This document shows positions 36,207 through 46,205 of a stretch of 64,000 nt of DNA, piece by piece. The stretch's first letter is position 1, and each line of letters begins with the position of its first letter. The position numbers and the translations under genes are program-made. Location of the stretch: positions 35,294,906 through 35,358,905 of the forward strand of contig OX463818.1 of NCBI GenBank assembly GCA_949825045.1, read 5' to 3'. Below the pieces are notes generated by a model that was not told where the DNA came from, ran no database searches, and saw nothing but the letters and a program-made list of their open reading frames with translations. Source of the stretch: Argyresthia goedartella. Lineage: Eukaryota; Arthropoda; Insecta; Lepidoptera; Argyresthiidae.

Positions 36207-36994
36207 CCTAGTCGGTCCATAAGTTCTGTCACAAATATTTTGCCGCATAGTAAATAATACCAAGTTTTATTTTATTTAATACTATATATGGTTTGATAGC
36301 TCATTAAATACTGATAAATTAGAACGATTATTGGATTTAAATGCTTAAAGCCATATTACACAAATGCTAGTTTCTTCAGAGATTTTGCACTTTTTTACCC
36401 AATCAAAAATACGGACGTGATTCACTTTATCTTATTTCCATGACTCTTAAAACCTTTCAAACTTACGTGAGATTTTAGTCAGAACCCTCCCTGAACCCGT
36501 TACCTTCATTTTGAAGCATAAGATAACTAAGTCTGGGTAAAACTAATTTTCATATTCACATTTTACGTAGTGTACTTGTTGCCCACAAGATAATTTTTAT
36601 ACGTTTTTCTGAAAACGTAAAAAGTACGTAAAGTTCTCTTTGGGAGCAGTTGGAACTGAAAGCTAACAGAAAATCAAATGCTAGTTGTTAAGCATGCTCT
36701 AAAATCGAGGTTTCAGAATAAATAAAAAAAACCTTGTTGGTTATCTGGAACACTGTTTTTTTATTAAATTTGTGGTAAGTGGTATTTTTGTCAGTTGCGG
36801 CGTGTTTTGGGTTCGCGATTGTCTCAAGTTATAAGGTTTCTTGTCATATTGCGATAATCGTACAAAATGTATTGTATTGCAATTTGATTCGTATAAAATA
36901 AGCTTTTTAATCATGTATAATAAGAATAAGAAAAAGTTTATTGCTGAGTTTTATCTATCAAAAACCTTGTGACAGAACTTAAGGACCGACTAGG
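36207..36994. mobile_element. Non-autonomous mariner-type element
   Basis: 28-bp terminal inverted repeats cctagtcggtcc(a/t)taag plus ttctgtcacaa with a single mismatch, flanked by TATATA on both sides (TA target duplication). 788 bp, shorter than a mariner with transposase (about 1.3 kb), and no transposase frame is visible. Confidence 0.85.
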
Positions 36995-37000
36995 TATATA

Positions 37001-37137
37001 CTTTCTGAAGGAGTGGTCAAATGTAACAAGCGATTAAACGGAGATTAATTAAAATAAGAAAACAAAATAGCGGCACGTAATGTGCTGACATTAGTATAAC
37101 AAGTTGTCGCAGATTATTTTCCTTTCGGAAACCAGGC
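37001..37137 (+). repeat. Interspersed repeat, related to 14790-14925
   Basis: Same ordered phrases as 14790-14925. It abuts the mariner-type element directly, so the mariner probably inserted at its left edge. Confidence 0.7.
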
Positions 37138-37865
37138 GTACGTCCCACACGATTTCCTTAGTTTCTATAGCCTATAGCCTATAGATAGCCTTTGCTTTAG
37201 TTCTTTTTCTTTTTCATTTCTTTTGCTTTTTAAATATTTATCGATCCAGCAACCTTCACCCGCTGCTGGGCCATTGTTACGATCTTGATTTAGCCTCACC
37301 CACTCTGGTGTTACAAAATGAATGACGTTATGAAAAATGTTTTTTATTTACGTCATTTATTTCCTGCTTTTTATTACAAAAATTACGAAAAATCTGTAAA
37401 GGCTCAGTTTAAAACTAAGGTGTAATATTCATAGCCTCATAAATCCGCCTTTTATATTCTATTTATAAGACGAATGTTATGACTTATCATTTATCAAAAT
37501 CGGTTGAGCCGTTGAGAAGTTACGAGGGGACACAGGAACAGACAACCATACATATATATGTTACGGCTAATGCTAGGTATGAAACTAAACTTAAGTTTAG
37601 CCGGCTAGTGTTAAGATTAATTTCGAGCCTCGGCTAATGTCCGAAATAATGTTCATTGCGATAAATGATTTCAACATTAGTCGGCTAAACTGCCGTTTAG
37701 CCTCGACGCTGTTGAGGCTAAAGATGGGTGAGAAAGTATGGTTGACATTAGCCGAATAAACTTAAGTTTATTTTTCAGTATACCTACCTAGGCTAATGTT
37801 GAAAAATTACCGTCTTAATCTGGAATAAGTGATGAAAATGATTCGGTAGCCGTAAACACTGCGTA
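37138..37865. other. Non-coding with repeat scraps
   Basis: 37495-37560 ('aaatcggttgagccgttgag ... cagacaacc') is a typical interspersed-repeat scrap. 37570-37800 repeats 'aacattagtcggctaaact'-like phrases in both orientations. Confidence 0.45.
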
Positions 37866-38030
37866 GTCCGTAGCTTAGGTGAAGGATAAAGGGGGTGAGC
37901 GAAGCGAAGCCCCCTTTATCCTTCGTGTTAGGTTTAAAATGTAAGACCAACAAAAATACTCATATTCGTCTTATTATAGTTTTTGTTGTTCTTACATGAT
38001 CAAGCTACCGCAGTGTTTTTCCCTGATATT
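37866..38030 (+). mobile_element. Hairpin-bearing MITE-like element, foldback copy
   Basis: Contains the family hairpin in its best form: a perfect 15-bp stem gaaggataaaggggg (37881-37895) with ccccctttatccttc (37910-37924) and loop tgagcgaagcgaag. Behind it 'atgtaagaccaacaaaaa' and 'tttttgttgttcttacat' are near-perfect inverted repeats, and 'gtagctt/aagctac' pairs outside them. Two half-elements are joined head to head. Confidence 0.75.
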
Positions 38031-39240
38031 AGAAATAGCTTTCTCATCCGAATAAAATTACCCCGCCCCGCTCCCCGCAGTCGCACGAATACTTCGTTTT
38101 CAACATTAGCTAACTAATGTCCAACAGTCTAGCCGATTAAAGATGGCATCCGTTACATCCGTACAGGTCACATATCCTTCCTCTTTTCCGTTTCGCTGCA
38201 GAAGTCGGGGAAAAACTGACGTTCTTTAGGTTTAATAAACTTAACTATGATCAATCCTGGGTGTGTAATTTCGTGTAAATTGTACTCGTTTCCGATGTCT
38301 TAATTTGAGATATAAAATACTAAATACTAACGAGCATATGAATACCTAACTTAACACAGTAAACATATCAGTTGTCTGACATCTTTTGAACGCCTTAAAA
38401 GTTAGAATCTCAAAGATTTTTTTAATAGACAGCAATCTTTTTAGGCCATATTTATTTAATCAGTGGCATGTATTTACGACAAAGCGGAATTACAATTGCT
38501 TTCGAAGTAATTAACCAATCAGAACATCGCATACATTGAAAGTCAAAGCCAAGATTATATTAAAGATTACGTCGTCATAACAAAAAATAATTGGACAAAG
38601 AAAAGGTTGATAAATAATTTCTTACATTTTAATTAATTCAAGCAGTTTTGTTCGAAATACCCTGACGAACTAACCAAGCGCCATTTTGAATTGTTTTTTT
38701 TGAATATTCTTCGGCAATTTCAATAGACCAAAGACTTCCGACCATACACCCATACACCCAATTCTTATTTATCTCTTCTTTTCTTAGATTCGTAGTTATT
38801 TTATTTTTACTTGACTGCAGCGAAGCGCAAAAGCAGGTTTATTTTATTATCTTCTGCCGTAGACAAAATTTTCTGAGCACGAGTTCTTCGATGGCGTCTA
38901 CTGTGCTGCACGAGTATTTTTTATTTCAGACAAACATTAATGTTCTTTGCTTACATTATCTTGTTGTTGGTGACTCCGACAAATTAACCATCATATTAGA
39001 AATCTACAAATAAATCCTAAATTCAAATATCAAATCAAATATAATTTATTTCTCAGAAAGGAAATGTACATAAATTAAGATAGGAACAAAGGTATTTATA
39101 GTACATAATTATAAATGCGTGTAAATTTAGGACATCCTAGCTAGGATTAGAAGAAATTTGTGTTAAGGAATTTCAAAGTAATATTTACATCATTTATCTC
39201 CCCAAAAGCCTACCTACTTCATAATAAATGAAAGGGTAGG
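38031..39240. other. AT-rich non-coding stretch
   Basis: No recognised feature. Confidence 0.45.
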
Positions 39241-39244
39241 TTTA

Positions 39245-39400
39245 TACGGGGTGGCGCCGGGCGGGGTGGAGACGGGGAGGCGGGGTGGTGCAGCGGACAT
39301 CCGGCGGAAGTGGGCGGGTCGAGCGGCCGCCATCTTGCGAGTTTGTCACGCCGCGCACGCGCGCCGCGCGCCACCGACGGAGGCTGCGGCTTGAGGCTTT
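39245..39400. promoter_or_regulatory. CpG-rich promoter-like block with a YY1/Pho-type box
   Basis: Abrupt GC- and CpG-rich block in AT-rich DNA. It carries GCCGCCATCTTG (39326-39337, a match to the YY1/Pleiohomeotic consensus), GGGCGGG just upstream and a GGAAG core. It lies 2 kb upstream of mab-21 and could be a distal mab-21 promoter or 5' exon, a Polycomb-type element, or a start of another transcript. The choice is inference. Confidence 0.4.
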
Positions 39401-39782
39401 TGTAAATTTTGCCCATCTAATCGATCTATTACGGAAGTTATGTGGCATGGATCAGCTCAAGTTATTTGGGTGACTGGGAATTATAAGAATACCTTAAAAC
39501 TTTGAAGACAACACAATATAATGCATGTTCACAGCGCTACCGCCGAAAATACAAAGTTCAAACAGTGCCTTGTCGGTGTAAGGGCGTTGGTGATATTGTG
39601 GCAACAAAGTATTATAAAAAATTGAGTTTTATTGCTCGATGTGGCTTGGGAGGACCTATAAATTGTATTTCTGTAATTAAGTATAAATTGTGAATGCAAG
39701 GACGCTGTTATTCTAATTTTTTAAAGTAAATTGCGTGCTCCTGACTGATTAAAATCGACTTTAGTATATTAAATATACCTGC

Positions 39783-39957
39783 AGCCCATTACTGTCCCCA
39801 CCGAGGTGCACAGGCCTTTACGCTGACGTGTCGTCAGAAACACGGAACGTCCGATAATGTACCTAAGATTAATTAATTAAGTCATTGGTAGGTCAGCACC
39901 GGATATGTACCTGCATCTCCTATGTGAGAAACAAGATACCCGCTGGACCACGGAGCT
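39783..39957 (-). mobile_element. tRNA-derived SINE, family C
   Basis: On the - strand: agctccgtggtccagcgggt, 'aggagatgcaggta', then 'ggacgttccgtgtttctgac' and a body ending near 'cggtggggacagtaatggg'. Related to 189-390 (+) and 45100-45197 (-). The B-box is decayed. Confidence 0.65.
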
Positions 39958-41050
39958 CTTCTTTACTTTCGTATACATTTAGACTCTGTCTTCTTATCGT
40001 TTTAAGTCAAACAATTTTATTTACTCTTTTCACCTCTCATAAAATTGGGAAGTATTTCCCCAGCGTTCCCTATTTGTATCCAATCCCTAGGTACCAGGGC
40101 AGCAGAGGTGAGTGAGAGTAGGGGACGTAAATCAGGTGTCTCCCGGCCGTCCATCACGACGCGACGCCCCATCAATCGCCTCGCTGGAAATAGCGCGCGC
40201 ACTGCACTATATCAGGAGTTAGGGAGATAGTTTGTATTTCCTTTTACCTTGAACCTAGTTTTTTAGGCTGTGCATATTTTTACATGTATATAATGACAAT
40301 AAGTATTTCACTTTCGAATTCATTTGATTAAGAAAAAGGAATTTCTCTAGTCATATTGTAAGCCGAAGAGAGATTATTTTATTTGCTGGTGGTAATAAAA
40401 GATGCGAATTTCTTCTGAAATGCATGACTTTGATGAAGTCAAAGCAGATTTTTTTATCACTTTAGATAATTACATATACTTAAACAAACGTCATTTTTTG
40501 CCTCTTCTCTACATATGATGAAAAAAAACTTACGAAAATAGCTTTATGTAAGCTAGGTATATGACAAACAAGTAAAATGCGATACAATGAGGAACTAAAA
40601 ACAACAGTTCATAGACCTTTTGCGATATTATGGTCATAAAAATAACGACAAAACAAGAAATATAGGTAGGTACTGTAACCTCTCCGGCTACCATATGATG
40701 ATGACACAATATAGGTAGGTACTGTAACTTCTCCGGCTACCATATGATGATGACACAATACAGACAGACTTATCGATGGGATCCAAGAAACACAATACAA
40801 CACAATAGTGAAATAATGCCAGTCAAGATTCATTATAACATTATTCTCCCAAAGAGCTTTTTCTCCGCAATGCCAACAATCACATCGTTCATGTAAAAAT
40901 AAATCATAATTGACACGGAATCTGATAAAAAAATCGCATAGAAATAAATGGCACCGTTAATAGCTCATCTTGTTAAAAAGCTACCGAATTAACAAGGTGC
41001 GCCTCCTAACTAACGCAATCATGTAATTACGTAGACATCTCTCCGCACGG
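39958..41050. other. Upstream region of mab-21
   Basis: Non-coding apart from a 49-bp tandem duplication at 40661-40758. No other repeat is recognised. It may contain regulatory sequence, which I cannot identify. Confidence 0.4.
40661..40758. repeat. 49-bp tandem duplication
   Basis: tataggtaggtactgtaac and ctccggctaccatatgatga present twice (from 40661 and 40710) with one difference (cctctcc versus cttctcc). Confidence 0.9.
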
Positions 41051-41274
41051 CAACGATACCTACAAGCACACAAGCCACCGAGGAGGTGGAGTCTTCACGC
41101 GATCAATACTCCGCAGCCGGCACGACGCCCCAACACACACCCTGTCTCCGTCCCTATCTACCACTAACAAAATAGGGAACAAAAGAGCGAGAGAGATATA
41201 TTTCTCTTTATTCGTCACTAAACGACCCCCATGGGCGTTGATACCTGGTCGTGCAACAAAGCCGGCCCGCTCAC

Positions 41275-41279
41275 TCAGT
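41275..41279 (+). promoter_or_regulatory. mab-21: Candidate initiator (TCAGT) of mab-21
   Basis: TCAGT matches the arthropod Inr, 65 bp before the chosen ATG. If used, it leaves the in-frame ATG at 41231 outside the mRNA. No TATA box or clear DPE is seen, so this is weak. Confidence 0.25.
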
Positions 41280-41321
41280 CGAGTCGAGGTCTGAGAAGCG
41301 CGCGCGCGTGCCGCCGCAGTG

Positions 41322-41333
41322 ATGCCCGCGTAG
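41322..41333 (+). promoter_or_regulatory. Minimal uORF before mab-21
   Basis: ATG CCC GCG TAG, a three-codon upstream ORF out of frame with mab-21 and ending 8 nt before its ATG. If in the transcript it could reduce or re-initiate translation. Confidence 0.4.
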
Positions 41334-41341
41334 CCACCATC

Positions 41342-42439
41342 ATGCTGGTCCCGCCGGAGATGATGGCGGCTCAATCCAAGCTGGTCTACCAGATGAACAA
41401 ATACTACACGGAGCGCGTCGCCAACCGGAAGGCGCAAATCGCGAAAACGATCCATGAAGTCTGCCGGATTGTCCAGGATGTCTTGAAAGAGGTGGAGCTA
41501 CAGGAGCCGCGGTTCATATCCTCGCTAACGGATTACAATGGAAGGTTTGATGGATTGGAGGTGGTGTCGCCGAATGAGTTCGAGATCGTAATCTACTTGA
41601 ACCAGATGGGAGTGCTCAACTTCGTGGATGACGGATCCCTCCCCGGCTGCGCGGTGCTGAAGCTGAGCGACGGAAGGAAGCGCTCCATGTCACTATGGGT
41701 GGAGTTTATCACCGCTTCAGGATACCTGTCAGCTAGGAAGATCCGGTCCCGATTCCAGACGCTAGTAGCGCAGGCGTGCGACAAGTGCTCTTACCGGGAT
41801 TGTGTCAAAATGATCGCAGAAACGACAGAGGTCAAATTGAGAATCCGGGAGCGATACATCGTGCAGATAACTCCAGCCTTCAAGTGCGCCGGGCTGTGGC
41901 CACGGTCAGCAGCGCACTGGCCGCTCCCTGCCATACCGTGGCCGCACCCCAACATCGTCGCCGAGGTTAAGACGGAAGGCTTCGATCTACTCTCCAAGGA
42001 ATGTTTAGCCTTACAGGGAAAGAACTCAGCCATGGAGGGCGACGCCTGGTGTCTGAGCTTTGTCGAAGCCGAAAACCGTCTCCTACAAGGCGGGTGCCGG
42101 CGGAAATGCCTGAGCACGCTGAAGACGATCCGCGACAGGCACTTAGACCTCCCCGGCAACCCGGTGACTTGCTATCACATGAAGACGCTGCTTCTGTACG
42201 AGTGTGAGAAGCACCCACGAGAGCACGAGTGGGACGAAGCCGCTATAGGGGACAGAATCAACGGGATCTTTCTGCAGTTGATATCGTCGCTGCAGTGCCG
42301 CCGGTGTCCACACTACTTCCTGCCGCACGTGGACCTCTTCAAGGGCAAGTCGCCAACGGCTTTGGAAAATGCCGCGAAACAAGTGTGGAGGCTCACGAGA
42401 GAAATGCTGACAAACTCCAGGGCCTTCGAGAAACTTTAA
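41342..42439 (+). CDS. mab-21: mab-21 (MAB21-like developmental protein), complete and intronless
   Basis: 365 residues, ATG 41342 to TAA 42437-42439, uninterrupted as in other MAB21L1/L2-type genes. Conserved blocks include SKLVYQMNKYY (12-22), KEVELQEPRFISSL (49-62), EVVSPNEFEIVIYLNQMG (73-90), FVDDGSLPGCAVLKLSDGRK (94-113), SLWVEFITASGYLSARKIR (117-135), ITPAFKCAGLWPRSA (176-190), CLQ/SLQCRRCPHYFLP (316-328) and AAKQVWRLTREMLTN (344-358). The family has the nucleotidyltransferase/cGAS fold and acts in eye, neural and sensory-organ development. Glu79 and Glu81 occupy the first acidic pair, but the third acidic position falls in VQITPAF, so catalysis is doubtful, as for the family. An in-frame ATG at 41231 would add 37 unconserved residues; the start was chosen by homology to MLVPPxMMAAQSK. 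Codons are GC-rich. It lies antisense to the neurobeachin exons. Confidence 0.97.
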   Translation: MLVPPEMMAAQSKLVYQMNKYYTERVANRKAQIAKTIHEVCRIVQDVLKEVELQEPRFISSLTDYNGRFDGLEVVSPNEFEIVIYLNQMGVLNFVDDGSLPGCAVLKLSDGRKRSMSLWVEFITASGYLSARKIRSRFQTLVAQACDKCSYRDCVKMIAETTEVKLRIRERYIVQITPAFKCAGLWPRSAAHWPLPAIPWPHPNIVAEVKTEGFDLLSKECLALQGKNSAMEGDAWCLSFVEAENRLLQGGCRRKCLSTLKTIRDRHLDLPGNPVTCYHMKTLLLYECEKHPREHEWDEAAIGDRINGIFLQLISSLQCRRCPHYFLPHVDLFKGKSPTALENAAKQVWRLTREMLTNSRAFEKL

Positions 42440-42870
42440 ACGGACTGAAGTGCTTTCCAAGTGTAGTATATCCGTAGCTTTCTTGAAGTCATTTTTCTTT
42501 GTAGAGTTAAAGTTAGTTTCGAGTATACGGAATAAAGACTTGAGTGATGAAAAGATGTATACTGAATAGTGTTTTAAAAGCAAGTTTTGAAGTATACGTG
42601 GCGATTTGTTTTGTGAACCGATAATTCCATTTGACATCGGACGAGACTGTAAGTATTACAGATATGTATAGGCGTTGAAGGATCCAAGCTTTTTTATAAC
42701 GGATTCATAAACTATTATTTTGTGATATATACATGTGTAAATATTTTAGTCGTTGTACAATTTTAGTGATATTTAATTAATTTAAACAAATCAACCTTGT
42801 ATTTATTTGACTGAGACCTTCGAAAGTATATAATCTAGAGTTAAAATAAATAACTATAAACAATACTTTG
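42440..42870 (+). other. mab-21: mab-21 3' UTR with two poly(A) signals
   Basis: AATAAA at 42531-42536 and again at 42845-42850. The second is followed by a T/GT-rich stretch (ctttgtggtttctctacttt). Confidence 0.55.
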
Positions 42871-43329
42871 TGGTTTCTCTACTTTTCCTACAATTTGTTA
42901 AAGGGAGGACAATATAACAAATCTACTTTCCGACGGATTTTACTAAAACAATAATTCCAGTACCTACATATCTAAACTGTATACAAAGGATGAACACTTA
43001 GGCCTAATGATTCTTATGTTCTGATATCAAACAGTTAATAACCAACTTGTTTTTATACTGATATGAAGGTCTGGGGTCTTTTCGTGCGTCGTTATTTTTT
43101 GTAAACAAGTTGGGAGCGTTTCGTGCAAATACCAAATAAACACTTGCTATAAAAATCCTAATGGTTTCAATATACCCGATCTGAGCTGATAAATAACGAC
43201 TCGTTATCGTAAAACGCAAATGAAGATAAAATGAATGAGGTAAAAAACTTAAGTAAAGAAAGGTTAAATAACCATAAATTAAACATTTGAAACACCCCCG
43301 GATCATTAATGGAACCTTACGGCCAAAAT

Positions 43330-44270
43330 TTGCTTAACATGTTTCCTATTGAGGTTGATAACTTTTGAACCTCTGAACTGATTTTAACAAAATATATCGA
43401 CGAACCATCGCAGTGAAGTCTACTACCAACTATTGAAAATTGCATTAAAATCAGTCCACGTTAGACCGCTATTCCGTATTAAGCTGAGAACTTTCGAACT
43501 ACTGAACCGACTTTAATTATACATATCTAAGACTTTTCACAGGGAAGTCGTTTACTGAAAACCGCATCAATTTACTACCATTTGTTTGACCGCTAGGGTT
43601 CAGGGACGGACAGATATACAGACACACCAACCTACAGAGGCTTCAAACTTTAATAACACCTCACAAGGTCAAGTCAATCTGTGTCTCATTAATACATTCT
43701 TCTGACTTATGTGCAGCATTATCAAAATCCGTCCACTCGTTTGAGCGCTAGGGTGCCACAGACAGACACACACACAGAGACACATCCTCACACACACACA
43801 CACACACACAGAGAGAGATAGAAACTCACACATACGCCAGACGTAAACTTCAAACTTATAACAACCCTCTTTTTCGTCGCCTCTGACTTATACCATATCA
43901 AATATCCGTCCACCCGTTTGAGCGCTAGGGTGCTACAGATAGACACAGAGATAGACACAAACACAGACACATCCTCATACACACACACCCTCAAACACAC
44001 ACACACAGACAGATAGACGCCTCAAACCTACAACAACACTCATATTTTTGGTCTAAAATAAAGTCTAAAATTTGGTTGACTTTGTTGTTAATCTAATAAG
44101 TTTCGAACTACTGAACCGATTTTGATAAATCATAGCTAAGAACTATCGCAGGAAAGTATACTATCAGTTATAAAAAACCACATTAAAATCCGTCCACCCG
44201 TTTGAGCTCTAGAGTGCCGCAGACAGACACTTCAAACTTATAACACCTCTCTTTGTCGTCGGGGGTTAAT
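43330..44270. repeat. Degenerate tandem repeats of about 200-300 bp with CA-rich tracts
   Basis: The phrases 'gaactactgaaccgatttt', 'aatccgtccacccgtttgag' and 'cgctagggtgccacagaca' recur around 43380-43470, 43500-43620, 43720-43870, 43900-44040 and 44100-44250. CA microsatellites lie at about 43770-43812 and 43975-44010. Probably several partial copies of one transposon scrap. Confidence 0.7.
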
Positions 44271-44497
44271 AAAAATTGATATCATTATATCATTGGAAAA
44301 AAAATACAAGTAAAAGATTTTATAAAAACCTATACAAGACCTTCAGGATAATAATATCAAGAACACGTAGATATATATTTGATATAGAAGTACTAGAAAA
44401 AAATATGAAAAATAATCTGTTAAAAACCCGGAACCAGATAGAGTTGACCTATTTTGGGTATATTTCTTCAACAGCTATATTGCGAGTTTTAGGTCAG

Positions 44498-44535
44498 AGT
44501 GTCGATAAGGGGGTTGGCGCCCCCTTATCTACACT
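44498..44535. repeat. Strong hairpin, 16-bp stem
   Basis: agtgtcgataaggggg (44498-44513), loop ttggcg, cccccttatctacact (44520-44535). 15 of 16 pairs match. Confidence 0.85.
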
Positions 44536-44689
44536 CCAACCGCATTTCCTTACATTAATTCGATGAAGCATTTGAAATGTGTACAATTAAGAAATGTCGA
44601 ATTTTCAAATTACTGTGCAAATGTGGCTCTGTCAGTCCTATTACGGAGAAGTGAAAATAAAGTTACTCTGATCAAATCGCTTTCATAGC

Positions 44690-44815
44690 CCAGTACCGGC
44701 TGTCGAGGCAAGGGGGCGCCACATTCGCCCGTCGTCCTCTGGCGGGGCGGCGGAGCTGGCGGGCGGGGAAGCGGGGCGGCGCGGAATAGCATCGGTCCGC
44801 CCGGCGGCGTTAAAT
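44690..44815. promoter_or_regulatory. CpG-rich block, function unknown
   Basis: Very GC- and CpG-rich with repeated GGGCGG/GGCGGGG boxes. No open frame of note. Could be a promoter or a GC-rich repeat. Confidence 0.3.
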
Positions 44816-44857
44816 GGTGTTTTTTCGAATTTACTACAAAACGGAATTAAACATTAA

Positions 44858-45052
44858 CAAACAGGCACATACATTGCTTCTGGCCCCACACTAGGATACC
44901 CTTTGCCGTGGGAACCAGAAACAGCGACGTCACACACATATAAACATGTGTATGCCAAGACCTGGGCATTTCTTTTATTTCCGGGGCTCGAACCCGGGAC
45001 CTCTCGCATGGTAGGCAGAGCCACAAGCTCTGTGCCACAGAGGTCGTCAAAT
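44858..45052 (-). mobile_element. tRNA-derived SINE, family A
   Basis: - strand gacgacctctgtggcacaga head, B-box GGGTTCGAGCCCC, and the family A body. Confidence 0.88.
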
Positions 45053-45099
45053 AAGTTAAATGATAACATAACATAACAAAACATCATGCCTTTTCCCGA

Positions 45100-45197
45100 T
45101 TTGAGCTAGTTATCTCATTGGTACATGGTCAGGAATCAAACCTGCATCTCCTGTGTGAGAAGCAAGCGTGAAACCCATTAAACCACGGAGCTAAATG
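45100..45197 (-). mobile_element. tRNA-derived SINE, family C, head only
   Basis: - strand agctccgtggtttaatgggt, 'aggagatgcaggtttgattc', then broken. It sits tail to head with the family A SINE at 44858. Confidence 0.7.
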
Positions 45198-45540
45198 ATA
45201 GATAACATTTGAAAATTATTATGATGCTCTATAGAAGAAAATTAGGAGTTTTTTTTTTCTTTTTTATTTAGACTAAATACAGGATTTTTTTAGAGTCGAG
45301 GGAGAGATAATTCGAGTCACACTAATCCAATCTTGCAACGATACAGACATTAAACTAGTAGATTAACTCGTAACTAGATAACATTATATTTATTGAAACA
45401 CGTGAAATTAGGGGTTTACTTTACACTAGACGCTTTCAGCGGATTCACTTGCACTGTCAAAATGTATGAACATGTCAAACTTAAATCGGTTTAGCACGCT
45501 AAGAGTATTTAGTGTGTTTCGTGCAAGTGGACCTTAAATA

Positions 45541-46205
45541 CAATGGCCTGCAAAACTAAGAATCACACTTTTAAAATTGCAATAACTTTTTAAGGACACA
45601 AGATTTACTTTCGAAATAAAAAGGTCTCGAAAAAGAGTTTAATTTAATTCTATAGTTTTCGAAAAAGCTGATAAAATTTGCTATAGAAGGTTTTTTATTT
45701 TATCTACACACGTATCATAAACCCTCTTTACTGCGTCCAAAAACCGCACGTTACGATCAGCATAATGTTAAACTACTTGGTAAAAACCCATTTCTTATCT
45801 GAAATATTATACAATATGACCATAATGTGTAGTTTTCCTAAATATTATGACATTCAAATTTCGAACGCCGACGCCCGCCTGCGTGCCGTACTTTGTTTGT
45901 GAGCTTGGTACTACTGAACAAGCTAAACAAGTGCGAAGGAAATATCAATGCCACCATGCCTGTCGAACATGCGGTTCCTGAACACATTAAAGAGAGCTTA
46001 TGATATGTGTGTAGATAAACTAGTGTATGTAACTGTACATAATTAGGCATTAAAACTCTCGAGTGATATTATTATGAAACTCGCCACTCTCGAGTATTAA
46101 TGCCCTCCATTATGTAGCAGTCACATAAACTACTATTAAATCTCTAACTTCTAAAGTTTAGAAAAAAATCGAAATTTTAAAAGTACTTAGTTTTGCAGGC
46201 CAGTG
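45541..46205. mobile_element. Tc1/mariner-type MITE interrupted by element X
   Basis: Inverted ends ca(a/c)tggcctgcaaaactaag (left from 45541; right the reverse complement, ending 46205), flanked by TA. An outer element of about 224 bp is split at 45697/46139 by element X copy 3. The TIR sequence resembles ends common in insects. Confidence 0.8.
45698..46138 (-). mobile_element. Unnamed inverted-repeat element X, copy 3 (nested)
   Basis: 441 bp from tatctacacacgtatcataa to aaactactatta, closely similar to 26416-26874. It has an internal snap-back 'ggcattaaaactctcgagtg' with 'cactctcgagtattaatgcc'. Its ends are defined here by the interrupted host MITE. Confidence 0.8.

Noticed and set aside
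41231..41341. Upstream in-frame ATG giving a 402-residue MAB-21
   Set aside because: The extra 37 residues are unconserved and Arg/Ser/Ala-rich as expected from a GC-rich 5' UTR; family proteins start at the MLVPPxMMAAQ position.
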